Assembly (NCBI GenBank): GCA_900102115.1
Contig: FNAW01000001.1
Location: 806,001 to 870,000, forward strand
DNA length: 64,000 nt
DNA from: Blastococcus fimeti
GTDB lineage: Bacteria; Actinomycetota; Actinomycetes; Mycobacteriales; Geodermatophilaceae
Direction: 5' to 3'
Shown: in pieces, positions 36,378-46,017 of the stretch
Layout of the letters: each line of letters starts with the position of its first letter
How positions within the stretch are numbered: position 1 is the first letter of the stretch
Position numbers and translations under genes: made by a program
The notes under the pieces: generated by a model
Databases searched by the model: none
The model's input: the letters and a program-made list of their open reading frames with translations, nothing else
Told to the model about the DNA's origin: nothing

Positions 36378-38675
36378 ATGACGGGCCCGCTGCAGGTCGT
36401 CCTGGGGACGATCAGCGTCCTGTTCCTGATCGTGTCATCCGTGATGGCCTACCGGGCCGTCCGCGCCATGGTGCGGATCATCCGCACCGGCCAGCCGGAC
36501 GGCACCCGCTTCGGCCCGGTGAAGACCCGGCTGAAGACCCTGGCCATCGAGTCGCTGGGCCACACCCGGATGCTCAAGTGGTCGTCCATCGGGATCGCCC
36601 ACTGGTTCGTCTTCGTCGGCTTCTACGGGCTGTTCCTCACGCTCGTCGAGGCCTTCGGTGAGGTCTGGAACCCCGAGTTCCACCTGCCGCTCATCGGCAA
36701 CTGGGGCATCTGGAACCTGTTCGCCGAGATCATCGGCACCGGCACGATCCTCGGGATCGTCTACCTGATCTACCGGCGCCAGAAGGACCACCCGCGCCGG
36801 CAGGGCCGGAAGAGCCGCTTCGCCGGTTCCAACGAGGGCCGCGGCTACTTCGTCGAGGCCGTCGTCCTCACCGTCGGCATCTGCATCCTGCTGATCCGCG
36901 CGCTCAAGGTCTCCTCCGACCTGACCGACGCCCCCGGCTGGTCGCACCCGGTCTCCAGCGCGGTCGCCACCATCCTCCCGGACAGCCCCGACCTCCTGAC
37001 GATCGTCGCCTTCGTCAAGATCGTCGTGAGCCTGACCTGGCTGGTCGTCATCAGCCGGATCCTGAACATGGGTGTCGCCTGGCACCGGTTCAGCGCGTTC
37101 TTCAACATCTACTTCAAGCGCAACGCGGACGGCGCCCCGGCGCTCGGCCCGCTGCTGCCGATGAGCTCCGGCGGCAAGCTGATCGACTTCGAGGACCCGG
37201 GCGAGGACGACATCTTCGGTCGCGGCAAGATCGAGGACTTCACGTGGAAGGGGATGCTGGACTTCAGCACCTGCACGGAGTGCGGGCGGTGCCAGAGCCA
37301 GTGCCCGGCGTGGAACACGGGCAAGCCGCTCAGCCCGAAGATGGTGATCATGGACCTCCGCGATCACCTCTACGCGAAGGCCCCGTACCTGCTGGGTGCC
37401 CAGACGGCGAGCGACACGGCGCCGGACTACGACATCCTCAAGCCCAGCGACGAGCAGGTCTGGGCCTCGGGCTACGCCCGCATCGAGGGCACCAACGACG
37501 CCCAGGCGCACCGCCCGCTGGTCGGCACCCTCGAGGAGGGCGGGGTCATCGACCCCGACGTCCTGTGGAGCTGCACCAACTGCGGCGCCTGCGTCGAGCA
37601 GTGCCCGGTGGACATCGAGCACATCGACCACATCAACGACATGCGTCGCTACCAGGTCCTGATCGAGAGCAACTTCCCCTCCGAGGCCGGCGTGATGCTG
37701 ACCAACCTGGAGAAGCGCGGCAACCCGTGGGGCATGGGCGGCAACGTCCGCGAGGACTGGATCAAGGAGCTCGACTTCGAGGTGCGCATGGCCGACGGCC
37801 CGCTGCCCCACGAGGTGGAGTACCTGTTCTGGGTCGGCTGCGCCGGCGCCGTCGACGACCGCGCCAAGAAGGTCACCAAGGCCGTCGCGGAGCTCCTGCA
37901 CACCGCGGGCGTCGAGTTCGCCGTCCTCGGCAACGGGGAGACCTGCTCCGGTGACCCGGCCCGCCGCCTGGGCAACGAGTTCGTCTTCCAGCAGCTGGCC
38001 ATGGAGAACGTCGAGACCCTCAACAACGTCTTCGAGGGCCGCGTCCCCGGCACGCGCAAGATCGTGGCCACCTGCCCGCACTGCTTCAACTCGCTGGGCA
38101 AGGAGTACCCGCAGGTCGGCGGCGAGTACGAGGTCATCCACCACACGCAGCTGCTCGGTCAGCTGATCGAGGAGGGCCGGCTCGTGCCGGTCACCCCGAT
38201 CGACCGCAAGGTGACCTACCACGACCCGTGCTTCCTGGGCCGGCACAACAAGGTCTACACGCCGCCGCGCGAGATCCTCGAGTCCGTCCAGGGCCTCTCC
38301 ACGCAGGAGATGCACCGCTGCAAGGACCGCGGCTTCTGCTGCGGCGCCGGCGGCGCCCGCATGTGGATGGAGGAGAAGATCGGCAAGCGGATCAACGTCG
38401 AGCGCACCGAAGAGGCGCTCGAGCTCGATCCCGACGTCATCTCCACCGCGTGCCCGTTCTGCATCACGATGCTCAGCGACGCGCTGACCGCCAAGAAGCA
38501 GAACGGCGAGGCCAAGGACCACGTCGAGGTCCTCGACGTCAGCCAGATCCTGCTGCGCTCGATGCAGCCGGTCGCGGCGGGCGCCCAGGGCGCGGCCTCC
38601 GGTGCCGACGTCGGCACCAAGGCCGACGACGTCGTCGGGCTCGACTCCCCGGCGACGGAGCACGACTCGAAGTAA
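36378..38675 (+). CDS. Membrane Fe-S heterodisulfide-reductase-like protein, EtfD type (ETF:menaquinone oxidoreductase)
   Basis: A 765-residue protein. About five N-terminal transmembrane helices form a NarI-like domain (about residues 5-240). Two 4Fe-4S motifs follow (CTECGRCQSQCPAW and CTNCGACVEQCPVDIEH), then two cysteine-rich CCG domains (for example RGFCCGAGGARMWMEEKIGK). It corresponds in architecture and gene position to M. tuberculosis Rv0338c/EtfD, which passes electrons from electron-transfer flavoprotein to menaquinone during fatty-acid beta-oxidation. EtfBA itself is not in this window. A strong GGAGG site precedes the ATG. The FadE5-like dehydrogenase at 57.7 kb would feed this route. 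Confidence 0.9.
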   Translation: MTGPLQVVLGTISVLFLIVSSVMAYRAVRAMVRIIRTGQPDGTRFGPVKTRLKTLAIESLGHTRMLKWSSIGIAHWFVFVGFYGLFLTLVEAFGEVWNPEFHLPLIGNWGIWNLFAEIIGTGTILGIVYLIYRRQKDHPRRQGRKSRFAGSNEGRGYFVEAVVLTVGICILLIRALKVSSDLTDAPGWSHPVSSAVATILPDSPDLLTIVAFVKIVVSLTWLVVISRILNMGVAWHRFSAFFNIYFKRNADGAPALGPLLPMSSGGKLIDFEDPGEDDIFGRGKIEDFTWKGMLDFSTCTECGRCQSQCPAWNTGKPLSPKMVIMDLRDHLYAKAPYLLGAQTASDTAPDYDILKPSDEQVWASGYARIEGTNDAQAHRPLVGTLEEGGVIDPDVLWSCTNCGACVEQCPVDIEHIDHINDMRRYQVLIESNFPSEAGVMLTNLEKRGNPWGMGGNVREDWIKELDFEVRMADGPLPHEVEYLFWVGCAGAVDDRAKKVTKAVAELLHTAGVEFAVLGNGETCSGDPARRLGNEFVFQQLAMENVETLNNVFEGRVPGTRKIVATCPHCFNSLGKEYPQVGGEYEVIHHTQLLGQLIEEGRLVPVTPIDRKVTYHDPCFLGRHNKVYTPPREILESVQGLSTQEMHRCKDRGFCCGAGGARMWMEEKIGKRINVERTEEALELDPDVISTACPFCITMLSDALTAKKQNGEAKDHVEVLDVSQILLRSMQPVAAGAQGAASGADVGTKADDVVGLDSPATEHDSK

Positions 38676-38689
38676 GGCCCCGCACTCGC

Positions 38690-38730
38690 CGACGGCGCGC
38701 GTCCCCCACGAGGGGGGGCGCGCGCCGTCG
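38690..38730 (+). terminator. Terminator after the EtfD-like gene
   Basis: CGACGGCGCGCG (38690-38701) pairs perfectly with CGCGCGCCGTCG (38719-38730), with inner CCCCC/GGGGG pairing. It begins 14 nt after the stop codon and isolates the following MFS gene. Confidence 0.85.
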
Positions 38731-38756
38731 CCGTTCCGGTGGAGGACCATCTCCGC

Positions 38757-40100
38757 GTGACCCGCACCGCCGCCTCGCCCCCCACGACCGAACGAAGCAG
38801 CACGGGCCTGGTGCTCATCGGGACGGCGATCGTGCTCACCGGTCTCAACCTGCGCACCGCCGTCAACAGCGTCGGCCCGGTGCTCGAGGAGATCGAGACC
38901 GCCCTCGGTGTCTCCAGCGGCGTCGCCGGGCTGATCACCTCCCTGCCGGTGCTGGCCTTCGCGGCCATCGGCTTCGCCGGCCCGCCGCTGTCGGCCCGGT
39001 TCCGGGACGCGCACGTGCTGGGCGGTGCGCTGCTGGCGATGGCGGCCGGGATGGTGCTGCGCTCGCTGGCCGGGTCCTTCTGGCTCTTCCTCGTTGGCAC
39101 GGTGCTCGCCATGGTCGGCGGGGCGCTCGGCAACGTGCTGCTGCCGGGGCTGGTGAAGCGCTACTTCCCCGACCGCGCCGGCCTGATGGTCGGCGCCTAC
39201 GGGACGGCGCTCAGCGCGGGCGGTGCGCTCGTGGCGATCGCCACCCAGCCGATCGCCGACGCGGCCGGGGACGAGGACGGCTGGCGGTGGGGCCTGGGCG
39301 TCTGGTCGGTGCTGGCCCTGGTCGCCGCGCTCGCCTGGGCCTTCGTGCGCCCCTCCACGGGGGTCTCGCGGGCCTCGCACGTCTCCGTCCGGATGCGGGA
39401 CCTCGTGCACAGCCGCCTGGCGATCGCCCTGACGCTGTTCTTCGGGCTCCAGGCGATGCAGGCCTACGTGATCATCGGCTGGTCGGCCCAGTACCTCCGC
39501 GACGCCGGGCTCAGCGCCGCCACGGCCGGCCTGCTCCTGGGCGTGAACTCGATCGTCGCCATCCCGGTCAACGCGCTGGTGCCGGCGGTGACCGTGCGCC
39601 CCCGGGCGCAGTGGCCGCTGCTGTCGTTCTTCATGTGCTGCTACGTCGCGGGCTGGATCGGCCTCTGGACGGCGCCGCTGGCCGCCCCGTGGCTGTGGAT
39701 GGTGCTGCTGGGCCTCGGCCTCGGCACCTTCTCGATGGTGCTCACGCTCTTCGGTCTGCGCGCCCGCACCCCGGAGACGACGGCGGCGCTGTCCACCGTC
39801 GCCCAGGGCTGGGGCTACCTGATCGCCGGCGCCGGCCCCCTGCTGGTCGGCGTGCTGCGCGGGGCCACCGGCGGCTACGACGGCATGTTCGTGCTGGTGC
39901 TCGCCGGCGTCGCCGGGCTGTGGGCGCTGGGCTGGCTGGTCACCCGGCCCCGCTTCGTCGACGACGAGGTGAACCGGTCCGTCCCGGGCTGGTCGTCCGC
40001 GGGGGCCGCCCCCGCCAGCACAGAGGTGCTGGAGAGCGCGGGTGCCGAGGCGCCGGTGAGCGCCCGGATCACTCCGGGCGACGGGTCTCCGCGCGGGTGA
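38757..40100 (+). CDS. MFS transporter, CynX/NimT family
   Basis: A 447-residue 12-helix transporter related to the cyanate/2-nitroimidazole (CynX/NimT) group, seen in [20 protein letters not shown] and [20 protein letters not shown]. The substrate is unknown. I prefer GTG at 38757, which has GGAGGA 10 nt upstream; a GTG at 38739 would include that ribosome site in the coding sequence. The C-terminal ~50 residues are hydrophilic. The gene overlaps the convergent dcd gene by 32 nt. Confidence 0.88.
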   Translation: MTRTAASPPTTERSSTGLVLIGTAIVLTGLNLRTAVNSVGPVLEEIETALGVSSGVAGLITSLPVLAFAAIGFAGPPLSARFRDAHVLGGALLAMAAGMVLRSLAGSFWLFLVGTVLAMVGGALGNVLLPGLVKRYFPDRAGLMVGAYGTALSAGGALVAIATQPIADAAGDEDGWRWGLGVWSVLALVAALAWAFVRPSTGVSRASHVSVRMRDLVHSRLAIALTLFFGLQAMQAYVIIGWSAQYLRDAGLSAATAGLLLGVNSIVAIPVNALVPAVTVRPRAQWPLLSFFMCCYVAGWIGLWTAPLAAPWLWMVLLGLGLGTFSMVLTLFGLRARTPETTAALSTVAQGWGYLIAGAGPLLVGVLRGATGGYDGMFVLVLAGVAGLWALGWLVTRPRFVDDEVNRSVPGWSSAGAAPASTEVLESAGAEAPVSARITPGDGSPRG

Positions 40101-40656
40101 AGTTGCGGTAGGACCGCGACGGCGTGGGCCCGCGCTGGTCCTGGTAGCGGGAGCCGTAGACCGCCGAGCCGTAGGGGTGCTCGGCCGGGCTGGTCAGCCG
40201 GAACATGCACAGCTGCCCGATCTTCATCCCCGGCCACAGCGTGATCGGCAGGTTCGCCACGTTGGAGAGCTCGAGGGTGATGTGGCCGGAGAAGCCCGGG
40301 TCCACGAAGCCCGCCGTCGAGTGGGTCAGCAGCCCCAGCCGGCCCAGCGAGGACTTGCCCTCCAGCCGCGCCGCGATGTCGTCGGGCAGGCTGATCACCT
40401 CGAGCGTGGAGCCGAGCACGAACTCACCCGGGTGCAGCACGAACGGCTCGTCCCCCTCGGGTTCGACCGGCGTCGTGAGGTCGTCCTGCTGCTCGGCCGG
40501 GTCGATGTGGGTGTACCGCGAGTTGTTGAAGACGCGGAAGAAGCGGTCCAGGCGGACGTCGATGCTCGAGGGCTGCACCAGACCCTGGTCGTAGGGCTCG
40601 ATGCCGAGGCGTCCCTCGGCGATCGCGGCCGTGATGTCGCGGTCGCTCAGCAGCAT
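40069..40656 (-). CDS. dcd: dCTP deaminase
   Basis: A 195-residue trimeric-dUTPase-fold enzyme. Typical sequence includes [20 protein letters not shown], the catalytic region [20 protein letters not shown] with [12 protein letters not shown], and the C-terminal [15 protein letters not shown] tail that closes over the site. It deaminates dCTP to dUTP; in actinobacteria this family is often bifunctional and gives dUMP directly. The ATG at 40656 lies 7 nt from a TAGACT -10 box, so the mRNA may be leaderless. It is a conserved core gene near etfD and dnaK. Confidence 0.95.
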   Translation of the reverse strand: MLLSDRDITAAIAEGRLGIEPYDQGLVQPSSIDVRLDRFFRVFNNSRYTHIDPAEQQDDLTTPVEPEGDEPFVLHPGEFVLGSTLEVISLPDDIAARLEGKSSLGRLGLLTHSTAGFVDPGFSGHITLELSNVANLPITLWPGMKIGQLCMFRLTSPAEHPYGSAVYGSRYQDQRGPTPSRSYRNFTRAETRRPE

Positions 40657-40749
40657 GGCGCGGAGTCTAGGGACCGGCCTCTGCACTCCGTCCGGGTGAA
40701 CCCGCTCAAGCCAGCCCGCGTCCACGCCGATGCCAGCGCGATGACGCCT

Positions 40750-40772
40750 GCCGGCGCCCCTGGGGCGCCGGC
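40750..40772. repeat. 23-bp perfect inverted repeat upstream of the subtilase
   Basis: Two 11-base arms, GCCGGCGCCCC and GGGGCGCCGGC, are separated by one T. It lies 44 bp before the subtilase ATG, in the divergent region with dcd. It may be an operator or a leader hairpin. Confidence 0.55.
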
Positions 40773-40816
40773 TCCTCCCGGACCGGCCGGGCGGCAGCGT
40801 CCGGAGGACTTCACGG

Positions 40817-43492
40817 ATGAAGAGCAAGCGGATCCAGGCGCTCGTCCTGGTGTCGGCACTGGCGTTCGGCTATGCGGGGGCCGCGGCGTACTCGGCGTAT
40901 GCCGCCCCCTCCCTGCCGCCCCTGCCGGTCGCCTCGGACCTCGGCCCGGGCGACGGGCTGACCCGGTACGTCGTGACCGCTGCCTCCGGCAGCGACCAGG
41001 CGGCACTGCTCGCCGGGCTGGAAGCCGTCGACGGCGTGGCGCACGCGCAGCCGCTGGACGACGTCCGCGCGCTCGTCGCCGTGGACGGTGTTCCTGCCGA
41101 CGAGCTGGCCGCGGTGCCCGGGGCCGCCGGGGTCGAGCTCTCGGCATCCGGGACCGTGTTCGGCGAGCTCACCGACCCGTACGCCGTGCACTACGGGTGG
41201 AACCTGGAGAACACCGGCACGAACGCGTACCAGCAGAGCGCCACCGCGGACGCCGACGTCGACGCGACCGAGGGGTGGACCGGCGGAACGGGCGAGCGAA
41301 TGGTCGTCGCGGTCGTGGACACCGGCTTCGACTCCGACCACCCGGACCTCGCCGGGTCGCTCTGGACCAACCCACGTCAGAGCTGTGGACCCACCGACCA
41401 GGACGGCAACGGCCTCGCGGGCGACTGCCACGGCTGGAACTTCTATACCAACAGCGCCGACATCGACAACGGCGACCTGGGCACCCACGGGGCCAACGTG
41501 GCGGGCACCGCCGGCGCCCGCGCCAACAACGGCGAGGGCTCGGCCGGGGTCGCGCCCTCGGTCTCGATCATGCCGCTGGTCATCGGCGGCGGTAAGGAGG
41601 TGAACGCCACTCTCGGCGCCAAGGCCATCCGCTACGCCGTGGACAACGGCGCGGACGTCATCAACGCCTCCTGGGGCTGCGCGTGCACCGGCTGGCCGCT
41701 GGAGGACCTGCGGTCGGCCATCGCGTACGCCGCGGCGCAGGACGTCCTGGTGGTCGCGGCCGCGGGAAACGACTCCCTGAGCCGGGACACCTCGCCCTAC
41801 TACCCGGCGAGCTACACCAGCGAGAACCTGATCACCGTCGGGAGCTCCACGGCCGCCGACACCGTGGCCGCCCACTCCGCCTACGGCGCGACCTCGGTGG
41901 ACCTGTTCGCCCCCGGCGAGAAGGTCGCCACCACGGGGAACCACGGCGACTACCTCGTCGTGTCGGGCACGAGCATCGCCGCACCGCACGTGGCGGCCGC
42001 CGTCGCGCTGTACCGCGCCCGGATGCCCGATGCCACCTTCGCCGAGCTGAAGCAGGCCCTGCTGGACGACGCCGACCGAAAGGCCGCATTCGCCGGCAGG
42101 TCGGTGACCGGCGGCCGGCTGACCCTCCGTCACCTGTCCGGCGCCCCCGCCGAGACGGTCCGGTACGCCTTCACCTCCATGACGGCACCGGCCGGCACGG
42201 TCACCCCGAGGATCGGCGTCAGCGGCTCCGCGACGGCCGGCCGCTACTCCGTCGCCGTCGGCCTGGGCATGGAGCACGAGGGCGAGATCTGGGCCCTGGC
42301 GGACAAGCCGGTGACGCTCGGCGGCGCCACGTCGACCACCGACGACACCGGCAGCGCCGTGTTCGACCTGGGCATGCTGGCGAAGCTCGACGGCCTCGGG
42401 CTGGCGCCGTCCGTGCCGCTGGCCGACGGCCGCTACGTGCTGACCGTCCAGCTGCTCCGCGACGGCAACCCGGTCGGCCGCCCGTCGGCCGCCCCGCTGC
42501 TCGTGCGCACGAGCGCCCCGGGCTCCGGCGGGGGCGGCACGAACCCCGGCACCAGCCCCGGGACCACGCCGGGCACCACCCCCGGCGGTGGCTCCGGTGG
42601 CGGCACGGCACCCGGCGGGACCAGCCCGGGTGGCGGCACGCCGGGGACCCCGACGCCGACGACCCCGAGCACGCCCGGCGGACCGCAGCCCGGCGGCTCC
42701 ACCCCGGGTGGCGGCACGACCCCCAGCACCCCGACGCCGGCCCCCGGCACCCCGGCACCGACGACGCCCGGTACGCCGGCGCCCGGCACACCGGCTCCGG
42801 GCTCTCCGGCCCCGGGGACGCCCGCACCCGGCGCACCCGGCACGCCCGCACCCGGCGCCGGGGGCACCAGCCCCGGCGGCTCGACGCCCGGCACGACCAC
42901 CCCGCCGGGGTCCGGCGGTGGCGGCTCGACGCCCACGACGCCCACGACGCCCGGCAACGGCACGACGACCTACCCGTCGGTCGGCGAGTTCCGGATCACG
43001 TCGCTGAGCCCGAACACGGTCTCCGTCAGCGGCGGCACCCTGGTGACCATCACCGGCACCGCCCTGCCGGTGGGGGCCTGGGTCCGCATCGGGGACACCG
43101 CCCAGGCGCGCGTCGTCGCGTCGTCGGCGACCCGGGTGCAGTTCGAGGCACCGGCGCGCACGGCGGGCGTCTACGACGTGACGGTGTTCGCTCCGGACAA
43201 CCGCTCCACGGTCCTCGAGGACGCGCTCGCCTACCGGACGGACGCACCCAGCGGCGGCGGGACGTCGCCGGGCACCTCGCCGGGTGGCGGGACGTCACCC
43301 GGTCCCGGCACGACCCCGCCCCCCGGGACCACGCCGGCACCCGGCACGCCCGCGGACCCGGGCACCGGCAGCGGACCGGTGGCGGTCACCGGACCCAACG
43401 GCGAGCGCCTGGTCCGCTCCGCGACCTTCGCCGCCCTGCGCGGGATCTGGTCCATCAACTGCTCCGCCTCCTGCACCGGCGTCGCGATCTGA
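40817..43492 (+). CDS. Secreted subtilisin-like serine protease (S8) with IPT/TIG domain and Pro/Gly/Thr-rich linkers
   Basis: An 891-residue exoprotein. The N-terminal signal peptide runs over about residues 1-30 ([20 protein letters not shown]). A propeptide-like segment (45-115) precedes the S8 catalytic domain with Asp168 ([12 protein letters not shown]), His224 ([10 protein letters not shown]), oxyanion Asn318 (AAAGNDS) and Ser386 (SGTSIAAPH). A ~95-residue beta domain, a low-complexity linker of PGT repeats (about 575-735), an IPT/TIG immunoglobulin-like domain (735-830) and a second linker follow. The last ~35 residues end in [13 protein letters not shown] with two cysteines. The linkers resemble wall-spanning spacers. 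The substrate is unknown. Confidence 0.92.
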   Translation: MKSKRIQALVLVSALAFGYAGAAAYSAYAAPSLPPLPVASDLGPGDGLTRYVVTAASGSDQAALLAGLEAVDGVAHAQPLDDVRALVAVDGVPADELAAVPGAAGVELSASGTVFGELTDPYAVHYGWNLENTGTNAYQQSATADADVDATEGWTGGTGERMVVAVVDTGFDSDHPDLAGSLWTNPRQSCGPTDQDGNGLAGDCHGWNFYTNSADIDNGDLGTHGANVAGTAGARANNGEGSAGVAPSVSIMPLVIGGGKEVNATLGAKAIRYAVDNGADVINASWGCACTGWPLEDLRSAIAYAAAQDVLVVAAAGNDSLSRDTSPYYPASYTSENLITVGSSTAADTVAAHSAYGATSVDLFAPGEKVATTGNHGDYLVVSGTSIAAPHVAAAVALYRARMPDATFAELKQALLDDADRKAAFAGRSVTGGRLTLRHLSGAPAETVRYAFTSMTAPAGTVTPRIGVSGSATAGRYSVAVGLGMEHEGEIWALADKPVTLGGATSTTDDTGSAVFDLGMLAKLDGLGLAPSVPLADGRYVLTVQLLRDGNPVGRPSAAPLLVRTSAPGSGGGGTNPGTSPGTTPGTTPGGGSGGGTAPGGTSPGGGTPGTPTPTTPSTPGGPQPGGSTPGGGTTPSTPTPAPGTPAPTTPGTPAPGTPAPGSPAPGTPAPGAPGTPAPGAGGTSPGGSTPGTTTPPGSGGGGSTPTTPTTPGNGTTTYPSVGEFRITSLSPNTVSVSGGTLVTITGTALPVGAWVRIGDTAQARVVASSATRVQFEAPARTAGVYDVTVFAPDNRSTVLEDALAYRTDAPSGGGTSPGTSPGGGTSPGPGTTPPPGTTPAPGTPADPGTGSGPVAVTGPNGERLVRSATFAALRGIWSINCSASCTGVAI

Positions 43493-43526
43493 CCCCGACC
43501 CGCGCCTGACCGGCGCTCCCGAGCCA

Positions 43527-43565
43527 CCGCGCCCCGTCCGACTTCCCCATGCGGACGGGGCGCGG
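43527..43565 (+). terminator. Terminator after the subtilase
   Basis: A perfect 14-bp stem, CCGCGCCCCGTCCG (43527-43540) with CGGACGGGGCGCGG (43552-43565) and an 11-nt loop, begins 34 nt after the stop. Confidence 0.8.
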
Positions 43566-43619
43566 TGTCGCTCATCCCGTTCTCATTCGGCTGCCATGCG
43601 CGGCCTCTAGCGTGGCCGG

Positions 43620-44870
43620 GTGCCTCCCCTCCTCGACCCGCCGGCACCCGGGGCACTCCGCCGCAGCTGGCCCCCCGCCCTGCGACTGCTGCTCGGCGAG
43701 GAGGCCGGCCCGCTCTGGGACGCCGCCCTGGAAGCGGCCGGCGGGCGGCTCGTGGGGCTGCGCCCCACCGGCACCGCCGTGCAACCGAACGGCGCCGCGA
43801 CCGTGCAGTACACCGCGGAGGTCGCCTGGGCCGACGGACGGCGGACCCGCGAGTCGCTCGCCGCCACCACCGGCGCCCGGATCCCGGCCGGGGCGACCGT
43901 GCTCGAGGGCGCGGCCGACGGCGAGCGCGTCCGGGTGGGCGTCTGGCGCTGGCCGCTGGACCCGGCCCTCCCGGCGCTGGCCTGGGCGAGCCGGGCCGCC
44001 ACCGCCACGGTGCGGCTCGGGGAGCTCGGGCTGACCGACGGGCCGGTGCGGCTCAGGCTGCGCTCGTACCGGCCCGGGCGCCGCGCCGTGGTCGAGGCGA
44101 CGACCGGCTCGGGGACGCTCTTCCTCAAGGTGGTCCGGCCATCCGCCGTGGGGCGGCTGGTCGAGCGGCACGCCGTCCTCGACGGTGCGGTGCCGGTGCC
44201 GCCGGTGCTCGGGACCACGGACGACGGCGTCGTCGTCCTCCCCGGCCTCGCCGGCACGCCGATGCGCGAGCTGATCGCCGGTGACGGCGTCGGGCTGCCC
44301 CGCGCCGCTGCGCTGGACGCGCTGCTCGACGCGCTACCGGCGGCGGCCGCCGGGGTGACCGCGGTGAGCCGCAGCCGTCCGGGCGACGCGCACGGTCGGG
44401 CGGGCGACCACGCCGCCGTCCTCTCGATGGTCGCCCCCGAGCTGGCCCCCCGGCTGGACCGGCTGGTGACCCTCCTCGGGTCGGCCGAGCGCGGGGACCA
44501 CCCCGGGGTGCCGGTGCACGGGGACTTCTACGAGTCGCAGCTCCTCGTCGCCGACGGCGCGGTGGCCGGGCTGCTCGACGTCGACACCGTGGGCCGCGGG
44601 CACCGCATCGACGACTGGGCGACCCTCCTCGGGCACCTGGTGCTGCTGGAGACGATCCTGCCCGTGCCGGCCACCGCCATCCGGTACCGCGCGGAGCTGG
44701 AGGCAGTGGCGGCGCGGCGCTGGCCCGCGGCGCAGCTGCGGCCGCGGGTGGCCGCCGTCCTGCTGGGGCTGGCGACGGGCCCCTTCCGGGTGCTGCAGCG
44801 GGACTGGGCTGAGCGGACCGAGGCCCGGATCGCGCTGGCCGAGCGGTGGGCAGCCCCCGCTCGCGGATGA
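43620..44870 (+). CDS. Aminoglycoside-phosphotransferase-fold kinase
   Basis: A 416-residue protein with the APH-type catalytic loop VHGDFYESQLLV (Asp302) and metal-binding DVD motif in GLLDVDTVGRGHRIDDW. The N-terminal ~130 residues are less conserved. It should phosphorylate a small molecule or sugar; no substrate can be named, and resistance function is not implied. The GTG at 43620 is 6 nt after a TAGCGT -10-like box, which suggests a leaderless mRNA. No partner genes are adjacent. Confidence 0.8.
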   Translation: MPPLLDPPAPGALRRSWPPALRLLLGEEAGPLWDAALEAAGGRLVGLRPTGTAVQPNGAATVQYTAEVAWADGRRTRESLAATTGARIPAGATVLEGAADGERVRVGVWRWPLDPALPALAWASRAATATVRLGELGLTDGPVRLRLRSYRPGRRAVVEATTGSGTLFLKVVRPSAVGRLVERHAVLDGAVPVPPVLGTTDDGVVVLPGLAGTPMRELIAGDGVGLPRAAALDALLDALPAAAAGVTAVSRSRPGDAHGRAGDHAAVLSMVAPELAPRLDRLVTLLGSAERGDHPGVPVHGDFYESQLLVADGAVAGLLDVDTVGRGHRIDDWATLLGHLVLLETILPVPATAIRYRAELEAVAARRWPAAQLRPRVAAVLLGLATGPFRVLQRDWAERTEARIALAERWAAPARG

Positions 44871-44958
44871 GAGGGCCCTCATCGGCGTCTCCCGGAGCCC
44901 TCACCTCGCGCGGCGAACCTGGAGTCGTCCACGAGAAGCACCACCTGAGGAGACCGAG

Positions 44959-45333
44959 ATGACCCACCGCCCCGCCACCTGGAAGATCGTGACCTTCGGC
45001 GCCGCCCTGACCGGGCTCGGCGCCGCCGGCATTGGCGTCGCGGCCGCGGACGACGACCGCGACGGCTCGCTGCCCGGCGGCATCTCGGTCGCCGCCGCCG
45101 AGAACCCGGACGACGCCCCGGGCGGTGCACCCGCGGACGCCTCCCCGGAGAGCGCCGACTCCCCGAACGAGAGCGCCACCGACAGCGCCGACGACGCCTC
45201 GCCCGACACCGCCACGCCGGACGACGCCACCCCCGACGACGCCACCCCTGACGACGCCACCCCCGACGACGCCACCCCCGACGACGTCCAGAGCGCGCAG
45301 TCGGCGCAGTCCGCCGCCTCCCCCGACGCCTGA
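44959..45333 (+). CDS. Small exported acidic protein with TPDDA repeats
   Basis: A 124-residue protein with a signal-like N-terminus (IVTFGAALTGLGAAGIGVAA) and an acidic, disordered remainder holding five tandem TPDDA repeats, encoded by 15-bp DNA repeats at about 45218-45292. GAGGAGACCGAG precedes the ATG. It faces the OmpR-type response regulator tail-to-tail with 21 bp between the stops. It has no recognisable domain. Asp-rich repeats could bind cations such as Ca2+; that is only a suggestion. Confidence 0.75.
   Translation: MTHRPATWKIVTFGAALTGLGAAGIGVAAADDDRDGSLPGGISVAAAENPDDAPGGAPADASPESADSPNESATDSADDASPDTATPDDATPDDATPDDATPDDATPDDVQSAQSAQSAASPDA
45218..45292 (+). repeat. 15-bp tandem repeats encoding TPDDA
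   Basis: Five in-frame copies of a GACGCCACCCCCGAC-type unit lie inside the acidic exported protein gene. They are likely to vary in number by slippage. Confidence 0.75.
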
Positions 45334-45354
45334 CCTCCGCCCACCAACCCCGGG

Positions 45355-46017
45355 TCAGGCCTCGACGAGGCGGTAGCCCATCCCCCGCACGGTCTCGATC
45401 CGGCCGGCGCCGATCTTCCTGCGCAGGTACCGCACGTAGACGTCGACGACGTTGGAGCCCGGGTCGAAGTCGTAGCCCCACACGTGGCTGAGCAACTGCT
45501 CTCGGGCCAGCACCTGACCCGGGTGCCGCAGGAACGTCTCGGCGAGCGCGAACTCGCGGGCGGAGAGGTCGACGGTCGCCTCGCTCACCCGCGCGCGCCG
45601 GGTGCGCAGGTCCAGCGAGAGGTCGCCGCAGGTCAGCACGGTGAGCTCGGCCGTCCGGTCGGTGGCCAGGCGCAGCCGCACGCGGGCGAGGAGCTCCTCG
45701 AACCGGAACGGCTTGGGCATGTAGTCGTCCGCGCCGCCCTCGAGCCCCGCGACGGTGTCCTGCACGCTGTCCCGCGCGGTCAGGATGATCACCGGGATGG
45801 GGTTGCGCTCCGCGCGGAGCCGGCGCAGCACCTCGAAGCCGTCCATGACCGGCAACCCGATGTCCAGCACCAGCAGGTCGAACTCCCCGCTCGCGGCCTG
45901 GGCGCGGGCGGCGCCGCCGTCGGCTGCGACCGCGGTGGTGAACCCGTTGGCCCGCAGGCCCTTCTCGATGAACGAGGCGATGCGGGGCTCGTCCTCGGCG
46001 ATCAGCACGCGGCTCAT
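45355..46017 (-). CDS. OmpR-family response regulator
   Basis: A 220-residue regulator. The receiver domain has phosphoacceptor Asp52 (LLVLDIGLPVMDG) and Lys in DDYMPKPF, followed by an OmpR/PhoB winged helix (GSNVVDVYVRYLRRKIGAGR then IETVRGMGYRLV). Its ATG at 46017 overlaps the stop of the sensor kinase as ATGA. The signal and targets are unknown. Confidence 0.93.
   Translation of the reverse strand: MSRVLIAEDEPRIASFIEKGLRANGFTTAVAADGGAARAQAASGEFDLLVLDIGLPVMDGFEVLRRLRAERNPIPVIILTARDSVQDTVAGLEGGADDYMPKPFRFEELLARVRLRLATDRTAELTVLTCGDLSLDLRTRRARVSEATVDLSAREFALAETFLRHPGQVLAREQLLSHVWGYDFDPGSNVVDVYVRYLRRKIGAGRIETVRGMGYRLVEA

Noticed and set aside
36435..39410. Long minus-strand open frame, 991 codons, opposite the EtfD-like gene
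   Set aside because: The plus strand encodes clear Fe-S and membrane motifs; the antisense frame is biased in composition and lacks any motif.
43620..44870. Aminoglycoside resistance gene
   Set aside because: Only the general APH fold is visible; such kinases have many substrates and there is no resistance context.
45218..45292. CRISPR-like short repeats
   Set aside because: The repeats are 15-bp, contiguous and in frame, encoding TPDDA, with no spacers. The repeats at 23640-23765 are rejected for the same reason.
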